A DNA stretch of 5,835 nucleotides from Zoogloeaceae bacterium (GTDB taxonomy: Bacteria; Pseudomonadota; Gammaproteobacteria; Burkholderiales; Rhodocyclaceae). Positions 1 through 5,835 of this stretch are shown piece after piece. Within the stretch, counting starts at the first letter, position 1; every line of letters starts with the position of its first letter. Where the stretch lies: contig JAISPO010000109.1 in assembly GCA_031274855.1 (NCBI GenBank), positions 1 to 5,835 on the forward strand, given 5' to 3'. The notes under the pieces were generated by a model. It was given only the letters and a program-made list of their open reading frames with translations. It was not told where the DNA came from and made no database searches. A program made the translations under genes and the position numbers.

Positions 1-3000
1 CTCGGCATTCCGGCCCAGTTGCCGGTGACGCCAAAGGGCGCGTTGCTGCTGGTTACGCCGCGGCTGGGCACGATTTCGCCCTGGTCGTCGAAGGCGACGG
101 ATATTGCCCGCAACTGCGGTTTCGGCAACATCAAACGCATTGAGCGCGGCATTGCCTATTACATTGAGGGCGGCGAAAAATCCACCGTGATTGCGCGCCT
201 GCATGACCGCATGACGGAATCGGCGCTTGATGCCTTCGATGCCGCCGATGAGCTTTTCCATCATTACGCGCCGCAGCCGTTGATGACGGTCGACATTCTG
301 GCGGGCGGGCGGGCGGCGCTGGCCATTGCCAATGGCGAACTCGGTTTGGCGCTGTCTGAAGACGAAATCGACTATCTGGTCGAAAACTTCGGCAAGCTCG
401 GACGCAACCCGACCGATGTGGAACTGATGATGTTTGCGCAGGCGAACTCCGAACACTGCCGCCACAAGATTTTCAACGCGAGTTGGACAGTCGATGGCCT
501 TGCTCAGCCGATGTCGCTGTTCGGCATGATTCGCGCTACGCACAAGGCGCATCCGGCGGGCACGGTGGTGGCCTATTCCGACAACGCTTCGGTGATCGAG
601 GGCGCGCGGATCAAACGCTTCATGCCGGACGCGGGCGGCAAGTACGCCTATGTTGAGGACAGCACGCATATTCTCGCCAAGGTGGAAACGCACAATCACC
701 CGACCGCGATTTCGCCTTTCGCGGGCGCGGCGACCGGCTCCGGCGGCGAGATCCGGGACGAGGGCGCGACGGGTCGCGGCTCCAAACCCAAGGCCGGTCT
801 GTGCGGGTTTTCGGTTTCCGATCTCAACATTCCAAACCACGCGCAACCGTGGGAGACAGGTTACGGCAAGCCGGAGCGCATCGCCTCTGCGCTCGACATC
901 ATGATCGAAGGGCCGCTGGGCGCGGCGGCATTCAACAACGAATTTGGCCGGCCCAATCTCGCCGGTTACTTCCGCACGTTCGAGCAGGCATTCAACGGCG
1001 AAATGCGCGGCTATCACAAGCCGATCATGATCGCCGGCGGTATCGGCAACATTGCCGAGCGTCACTGTTTCAAAAACGCTTTCCCCGCCGGTACGCTGCT
1101 GATCCAGCTTGGCGGGCCGGGCATGTTGATCGGGCTGGGCGGCGGTGCGGCTTCGTCGATGGCGACCGGCGCGAATACCGCCGATTTGGATTTCGCTTCA
1201 GTGCAGCGCGGCAATCCCGAAATGCAGCGGCGCGCGCAGGAAGTCATCGACCGCTGTTGGCAGATGGGCGAGGACAATCCGGTGCTCGCCATCCATGATG
1301 TCGGCGCGGGCGGCATTTCCAACGCGATGCCGGAACTGGCCGATGGCGCCGGTCGCGGCGCGTGTTTTGAGCTTCGCAATGTGCCGACCGAAGAACCCGG
1401 CATGTCGCCGCGTGAAATCTGGTCGAACGAGGCGCAGGAACGCTACGTGCTGGCCGTCGCCCCTGACCGGCTGGCTGAATTCGAGGCGCTGTGCGAGCGC
1501 GAGCGTTGCCCCTTCGCCGTGCTGGGCGAAGCGACCACTGAACGCCAACTGGTGGTAAACGACAGTCATTTCCGCAACAAGGCGGTCGATATGCCAATGG
1601 AAGTGCTGCTCGGCAAACCGCCGCGCGTGCACCGCGACGCCGTGCGCAAAACGGTGAACATGCCCGCGCTCGATTTGAGCGCAATTACTCTCAAAGAGGC
1701 GGCATTCCGCGTCATGCGTCTGCCTGCGGTGGCGAGCAAAAATTTCCTGATTACCATTGGCGACCGCACAGTCGGCGGCATGACGGCGCGTGACCAGTTC
1801 GTCGGCCCCTGGCAGGTGCCGGTGGCCGATGTCGCCGTGACGACGATGGGTTTTGCGACAACGCTCGGCGAATGTTTCGCGATGGGCGAGCGCACGCCGG
1901 TCGCCTTGCTGAATGCGCCGGCTTCGGGCCGCATGGCCATCGGCGAGGCCATCACCAATATTGCCGCCGCCGATATCGGCGAGCTTGGCCAAGTCAAGCT
2001 CTCGGCCAACTGGATGGCCGCCGCCGGACACGGCAATGAAGATGCCGCGTTGTTCGATACCGTCAAGACGGTCGGTTTGGAGTTCTGCCCGCAACTGGGC
2101 ATTTCCATTCCGGTCGGCAAGGATTCGCTGTCCATGCGCACGCGCTGGGAGGAAAGCGGCGAGGCCAAGCAGGTGACTGCGCCGCTGTCGCTGATCGTCA
2201 CTGCCTTCGCGCCGGTTGCCGATGTGCGCAAGACCCTGACGCCGCAGTTGCGCCGCGAAGATGAATCGGGCGAGACAGAGTTGCTTTTGATCGACCTTGG
2301 CGCGGGCAAGAATCGCCTCGGCGGTTCTGCGCTGGCGCAGGTCTACAGTCAATCGGGCGATGTGCCGCCGGATGCCGATGCCGAAACACTCAAAGCCTTC
2401 TTCGGGCTTGTTCAACATCTCAACCGCGCCGGCATGATGCTCGCCTACCATGACCGCGCCGATGGCGGCCTGTTCGCTACCGTTTGCGAAATGAGTTTCG
2501 CCGCGCATCTCGGCGTCTCGCTCAACCTCGACGCGCTTTGCTTCGATCCGCTGATGAACGATGTGGATGGCATAGAGCGCCGCCCTGAAATTGCCGATGG
2601 CCGGATGCGCGACCGCATGATCGCGGCCCTGTTCAATGAAGAACTCGGCGCAGTGATGCAAATACGCCGCGCCGACCGCGCCGCCGTGCTGCAAGCCTGC
2701 CGCGATGCGGGTTTGGGCGCCTGCGCTCACATCATCGGCACGCTCAATAACAATGATGAAATTCGCGTTTGGCGCAACGCCAAGTTGGCTTTCGGCGCGA
2801 AGCGTGCTGATTTATTGAGCGCATGGAGCGAGGTGAGTCATCAAATCGCCCGACTGCGCGACGACGCCACTTGCGCCGACGAAGAATTTGCCGCGCTTGC
2901 CGATGCCGCCGACCCCGGCCTGTCGGCTGTGCTGACCTTCGATCCCGCCGCGCCCGCGCCATCATTTACCATCGGGGGCGTCAGGCCGCGCATCGCCATC

Positions 3001-3735
3001 CTGCGCGAGCAGGGCGTTAACGGCCAGGTCGAAATGGCGGCGGCTTTCGACCGCGCCGGTTTCGAGTGCGTCGATGTGCATATGTCGGACTTGCAGGCCA
3101 AGCGCGTCGCCATCGCCGATTTTTCCGGCTTCGTCGCCTGCGGCGGTTTTTCTTATGGCGACGTGTTGGGGGCGGGGCAGGGCTGGGCCAAATCCATCCT
3201 TTTCAATGCGCGTCTGCGTGAAGATTTCGCCGCCTTCTTCGCGCGGCCTGATACGTTTGCGTTGGGCGTCTGCAACGGCTGCCAGATGATGAGCCACCTT
3301 GCCGCCATCATTCCGGGCGCGGCAGATTGGCCCACTTTCCAGCGCAACCGTTCGGAGCAATTCGAGGCGCGTTTCGTCATGGTCGACATCCCCGATTCGC
3401 CATCCATTTTCATGCGCGGCATGGCTGGTTCCAAATTGCCCATCGTGGTATCGCATGGCGAAGGGCGGGCCGTGTTCGCGGGCAAGGCGCAGGCAAAAGT
3501 CGCGCTGCGTTACATCGACAACTACGGCAAAGTGGCAACAACTTACCCGTTCAACCCGAACGGCTCGCCGGATGGTATCGCTGGGGTCACAACGCCGGAT
3601 GGCCGTTTCACGGTGATGATGCCGCACCCCGAGCGCATTTTCCGCACAGCGCAAATGTCATGGCACCCCGAAGGCTGGGGCGAGGACAGCCCCTGGCTCG
3701 CCATGTTCCGCAACGCGCGCAAGTGGCTTGAGTAA
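1..3735 (+). CDS. purL: Phosphoribosylformylglycinamidine synthase (FGAM synthase, large single-chain type), 5'-truncated by window edge
   Basis: This enzyme converts FGAR, glutamine and ATP to FGAM, the fourth step of de novo purine synthesis in the cytoplasm. The frame is open from base 1 to TAA at 3733-3735 (1244 codons), so the true start lies upstream. An internal TTG at 19 is not the start, because homologues extend about 60-80 residues further. Numbering from codon 1 of the window: the end of the PurS-like N-terminal domain has SPWSSKATDIARNCGF (26-41). The linker domain has LGRNPTDVELMMFAQANSEH (133-152). The first synthetase half has VETHNHPTAISPF (228-240), a glycine-rich ATP/FGAR segment with GSGGEIRDEG (246-255), and DVGAGGISNA (433-442). 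The second half has GDRTVGGMTARDQFVGPWQ (587-605) and SIPVGKDSLSM (702-712). A class I glutaminase domain runs from about 995 to the end, with nucleophile Cys1091 in GVCNGCQMM and partners His1209 and Glu1211 in MMPHPER. All key residues are present and no frameshift is seen. The fused glutaminase separates it from the short PurL used with separate PurQ and PurS. Confidence 0.98.
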   Translation, partial: LGIPAQLPVTPKGALLLVTPRLGTISPWSSKATDIARNCGFGNIKRIERGIAYYIEGGEKSTVIARLHDRMTESALDAFDAADELFHHYAPQPLMTVDILAGGRAALAIANGELGLALSEDEIDYLVENFGKLGRNPTDVELMMFAQANSEHCRHKIFNASWTVDGLAQPMSLFGMIRATHKAHPAGTVVAYSDNASVIEGARIKRFMPDAGGKYAYVEDSTHILAKVETHNHPTAISPFAGAATGSGGEIRDEGATGRGSKPKAGLCGFSVSDLNIPNHAQPWETGYGKPERIASALDIMIEGPLGAAAFNNEFGRPNLAGYFRTFEQAFNGEMRGYHKPIMIAGGIGNIAERHCFKNAFPAGTLLIQLGGPGMLIGLGGGAASSMATGANTADLDFASVQRGNPEMQRRAQEVIDRCWQMGEDNPVLAIHDVGAGGISNAMPELADGAGRGACFELRNVPTEEPGMSPREIWSNEAQERYVLAVAPDRLAEFEALCERERCPFAVLGEATTERQLVVNDSHFRNKAVDMPMEVLLGKPPRVHRDAVRKTVNMPALDLSAITLKEAAFRVMRLPAVASKNFLITIGDRTVGGMTARDQFVGPWQVPVADVAVTTMGFATTLGECFAMGERTPVALLNAPASGRMAIGEAITNIAAADIGELGQVKLSANWMAAAGHGNEDAALFDTVKTVGLEFCPQLGISIPVGKDSLSMRTRWEESGEAKQVTAPLSLIVTAFAPVADVRKTLTPQLRREDESGETELLLIDLGAGKNRLGGSALAQVYSQSGDVPPDADAETLKAFFGLVQHLNRAGMMLAYHDRADGGLFATVCEMSFAAHLGVSLNLDALCFDPLMNDVDGIERRPEIADGRMRDRMIAALFNEELGAVMQIRRADRAAVLQACRDAGLGACAHIIGTLNNNDEIRVWRNAKLAFGAKRADLLSAWSEVSHQIARLRDDATCADEEFAALADAADPGLSAVLTFDPAAPAPSFTIGGVRPRIAILREQGVNGQVEMAAAFDRAGFECVDVHMSDLQAKRVAIADFSGFVACGGFSYGDVLGAGQGWAKSILFNARLREDFAAFFARPDTFALGVCNGCQMMSHLAAIIPGAADWPTFQRNRSEQFEARFVMVDIPDSPSIFMRGMAGSKLPIVVSHGEGRAVFAGKAQAKVALRYIDNYGKVATTYPFNPNGSPDGIAGVTTPDGRFTVMMPHPERIFRTAQMSWHPEGWGEDSPWLAMFRNARKWLE

Positions 3736-3750
3736 GTGAAATAAATCGTG
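3734..3750 (+). promoter_or_regulatory. purL-relA junction: tandem stop and weak ribosome binding site before a GTG start
   Basis: The purL stop TAA (3733-3735) is followed in the same frame by GTG AAA TAA, so a second TAA lies at 3742-3744. The relA frame opens just after it, and its first plausible start is GTG at 3748, 12 bases past the purL stop. The only Shine-Dalgarno-like stretch is AAGTGA at 3734-3739, 8 bases before the GTG. It fits the consensus imperfectly and overlaps the purL stop. The spacer has no room for a terminator, and a promoter for relA would have to lie inside purL. Cotranscription and perhaps translational coupling are inferred, not shown. Confidence 0.5.
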
Positions 3751-5835
3751 GTTTCCGTCGCCCACGCGTTTTCCGATGCCGGTATCGACGCCGGGGCGCT
3801 TGCGCGGCTGGGCGCTGATTTGCCGCTTGACGTCCGGCCACAACTCGATGCCGCGCTCGATTTGGCGGCGGAACTCTATGCCGGCAAGATGCTCGGCACC
3901 GGTGAAGATGCGCTCCAGCACGCCGTCGGCATGGCCTTGCAGATGGTCGCGCTCAATTTGGATCTGGATGCGCGGCTTGCCGCGCTGCTGTTCATGGCGC
4001 ACGATGCGCTGCCTGAGCCGCAAGAGACGCTGACCGAAAAATTCGGCGCGCCGGTGGCGGCGCTTGTAGACAACCTTTCCCGTTTGAAGCGTCTGCGGCC
4101 CTTGACCGAGGCCGCGGTTCAGAGCGGCAATGAAGCCAGAGCGCAAGCGGAAATTCTGCGCAAAATGCTGTTGGCGATGACTGACGACATTCGCGTAGTC
4201 ATCTTGCGGCTGGCTTCGCGCGCGCAGACCCTGCACTGGCTGACCGACAAGGACACGCCGCTGCGGCAGAACATCGCCCGCGAGAGTCTGGAAATTTACG
4301 CGCCGCTCGCCAACCGGCTCGGCGTCTGGCAAATGAAGTGGGAAATCGAGGATTTATCTTTCCGCTTTCTCGAACCCGACACTTATAAACGCATCGCCAA
4401 ACAGATCGACGAAAAGCGCGGCGAGCGCGAGAGCTTCATCGCCACGGCGGTGGCCAGCCTGAAGGCAGAAGCGGAAAAGACCGGCCTTGCCGCCGAGGTG
4501 TATGGCCGGCCCAAGCACATTTACAGCATCTGGAACAAGATGCACGCCAAGCATCTCGATTTCGAGCAGGTCTACGATGTGCGCGCGCTGCGCGTCATCG
4601 TGCCTGAGGTGCGTGACTGCTATACCGCGCTCGGCATTGTTCATGCGCTCTGGCAGCCGATCCACGGCGAGTTCGACGATTACATTTCGCATCCCAAGGG
4701 CAATTTTTACCGTTCCCTGCATACCGCTGTGATGGCTGAAGATGGCCGCGCGCTGGAAGTGCAGATTCGCACTGCCGAGATGCACCGTCATGCCGAGTTG
4801 GGCGTCGCCGCGCACTGGCGCTACAAAGAGGCGGGCGCGCCGGCCCGCGCCGAATCGGCCTATGACGAAAAAATCGCCCTGCTGCGCCAACTGATTTCAT
4901 GGCGCGACGAAATCACCGATTCCACCGCCTGGGTTCAGCAATTCAAACGCGCCGCGCTCGACGACACGATCTATGTGCTGACGCCGCAAGGGCGGGTGAT
5001 CGACTTGCCGCAGGGCGCGACGCCGGTCGACTTCGCCTATCGCCTGCATACCGATATCGGCCATCGCTGCCGTGGCGCGAAAATCGACGGCCATCTGGTG
5101 CCGCTCAACACGCCGCTTGCCAACGGCCAGCGGGTCGAAATCACCACGGTGAAAACCGGCGGCCCCTCGCGCGATTGGCTGGCCTCCGGCTACCTGCACT
5201 CGGCGCGCGCGCGGCAGAAGGTCAAGGCATGGTTCGCCGCCCAGCAGGAAGCGGAAATGCTGGCGCAGGGCCGCGCCTTCATCATCAAGGAACTGCAACG
5301 CGACGGCCAGACGCAAGCCAAGCTCGACGAACTGGCCCGCAAGCTCGGCCACAAAAATCCCGATCAAATGTTTCTCGCCGCCGCCCGTGGCGAAATCGGC
5401 CCGCGCGCCGTCGAAGCGGCGCTGCGCGGCACGCCGGAAACCGCCGCGCCCGAGCCGGAAATCCAGACCAAACAATCGCGGGCCGGAGAATCGCGCATTC
5501 TGGTGGTCGGCGTGGACAAACTGATGACGCAGTTGGGCCGCTGCTGCAAACCCGTACCGCCCGATGCCATCGCCGGTTTTGTCACCCGTGGCCGCGGCGT
5601 ATCGGTGCATCGTCTCGACTGCGCCAACTTCCGCAACATGGCCGAAAAAAATTCCGAGCGGGTCATCGACGCCCAATGGGGCAGCCAACAGGCTGGCATC
5701 TACGCCGCTGACCTCAACGTCGAAGCCCACGACCGTCAGGGCCTGCTGCGCGACATCTCCGACCTGCTTTCCAAAGAAAAGCTCAACGTCACCGCCGTCA
5801 AAACCCGCACCAAAAACGGCCTCGCCCGCATGGCC
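3748..5835 (+). CDS. relA: RelA-type (p)ppGpp synthetase (GTP pyrophosphokinase), 3'-truncated by window edge
   Basis: RelA transfers pyrophosphate from ATP to GTP or GDP, making (p)ppGpp on ribosomes stalled with uncharged tRNA. The frame has 696 codons with no stop, against about 740 residues usual for RelA. GTG 3748 is chosen because the protein then begins MVSVAHAFSD; the first in-frame ATG (3889) would cut into the N-terminal domain. Domains in order: a degenerate HD domain (about 30-165), where the hydrolase HDxxED motif is replaced by FMAHDA (82-87) and the later ADRxHN-like motif reads ASRAQT (156-161). The synthetase domain (about 180-360) has GRPKHIYSIW (253-262), YDVRALRV (276-283), the RelA-type acidic motif EFDD (308-311), Tyr321 expected to stack on guanine, Glu337 in EVQIRT, and GVAAHWRYKE (352-361). 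The TGS domain (about 404-463) has GHRC with His439, the expected tRNA CCA-end contact. A helical region follows, then the zinc-finger/CC domain with Cys599, Cys600, His621 and Cys625, then a partial ACT/RRM domain (from about 651). Lost hydrolase residues and EFDD favour RelA over SpoT or bifunctional Rel. Confidence 0.96.
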   Translation, partial: MVSVAHAFSDAGIDAGALARLGADLPLDVRPQLDAALDLAAELYAGKMLGTGEDALQHAVGMALQMVALNLDLDARLAALLFMAHDALPEPQETLTEKFGAPVAALVDNLSRLKRLRPLTEAAVQSGNEARAQAEILRKMLLAMTDDIRVVILRLASRAQTLHWLTDKDTPLRQNIARESLEIYAPLANRLGVWQMKWEIEDLSFRFLEPDTYKRIAKQIDEKRGERESFIATAVASLKAEAEKTGLAAEVYGRPKHIYSIWNKMHAKHLDFEQVYDVRALRVIVPEVRDCYTALGIVHALWQPIHGEFDDYISHPKGNFYRSLHTAVMAEDGRALEVQIRTAEMHRHAELGVAAHWRYKEAGAPARAESAYDEKIALLRQLISWRDEITDSTAWVQQFKRAALDDTIYVLTPQGRVIDLPQGATPVDFAYRLHTDIGHRCRGAKIDGHLVPLNTPLANGQRVEITTVKTGGPSRDWLASGYLHSARARQKVKAWFAAQQEAEMLAQGRAFIIKELQRDGQTQAKLDELARKLGHKNPDQMFLAAARGEIGPRAVEAALRGTPETAAPEPEIQTKQSRAGESRILVVGVDKLMTQLGRCCKPVPPDAIAGFVTRGRGVSVHRLDCANFRNMAEKNSERVIDAQWGSQQAGIYAADLNVEAHDRQGLLRDISDLLSKEKLNVTAVKTRTKNGLARMA

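Noticed and set aside
19..21. TTG at 19 as the start of purL
   Set aside because: The frame continues to base 1 with homologous-looking sequence, and the PurS-like N-terminal domain would be largely missing. The gene is cut by the window edge, not started here.
1198..2730. Long minus-strand open frame (510 codons) inside purL
   Set aside because: It lies antisense to a fully conserved purL sequence. Its translation is rich in Arg, His, Ala and Gly with no recognisable domain, as expected from the complement of GC-rich coding DNA.
3658..4332. Minus-strand open frame (224 codons) spanning the purL-relA junction
   Set aside because: It is antisense to the conserved end of purL and start of relA and shows no family motif. 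Crossing the junction is not evidence for a gene, since the spacer is only 12 bases.
4897..5730. Minus-strand open frame (277 codons) opposite the TGS to zinc-finger part of relA, and a plus-strand frame at 4899-5711
   Set aside because: Both overlap the conserved relA frame, show skewed low-complexity composition and have no domain I recognise. They are shadows of relA.
3745..5835. Possibility that the second gene is spoT or a bifunctional rel
   Set aside because: The HD-domain metal-binding residues are replaced and the synthetase motif is EFDD rather than RxKD, which fits RelA.
1..5835. A new defence, mobile or RNA system
   Set aside because: All but 12 bases are taken up by two conserved genes. 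I saw no direct or inverted repeats, tRNA-like folds, integrase or transposase motifs, or composition shift.

Overview
The window holds two co-directional housekeeping genes and almost nothing else. It is GC-rich, with strong G/C preference at third codon positions. Both proteins look proteobacterial: PurL is the long single-chain type that carries its own glutaminase domain, and the (p)ppGpp enzyme is a RelA-type long RSH protein. By resemblance to remembered homologues, a betaproteobacterium is the best guess for the source (inference; no search was run).

Layout: positions 1-3735 (+) are the 3' part of purL, phosphoribosylformylglycinamidine (FGAM) synthase. The start of the gene lies outside the window; about 60-80 N-terminal residues are missing. 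A 12-base spacer with a second in-frame stop follows. From 3748 (+) to the right edge runs relA, a (p)ppGpp synthetase that starts with GTG and is open to the last base. Only about 40-50 C-terminal residues, the end of the ACT domain, are missing.

How they work together: PurL performs the fourth step of de novo IMP synthesis, which feeds the GTP pool. RelA consumes GTP/GDP and ATP to make the alarmone that restrains nucleotide synthesis during amino-acid starvation. The 12-base gap and shared direction suggest cotranscription, with relA downstream of a purine-synthesis gene. This is the most interesting point here, though both proteins are ordinary members of well-known families. I found no sign of a new system, mobile element, RNA gene, CRISPR array or repeat. 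All long reading frames on the minus strand and in other plus-strand frames are overprinting shadows of these two genes.
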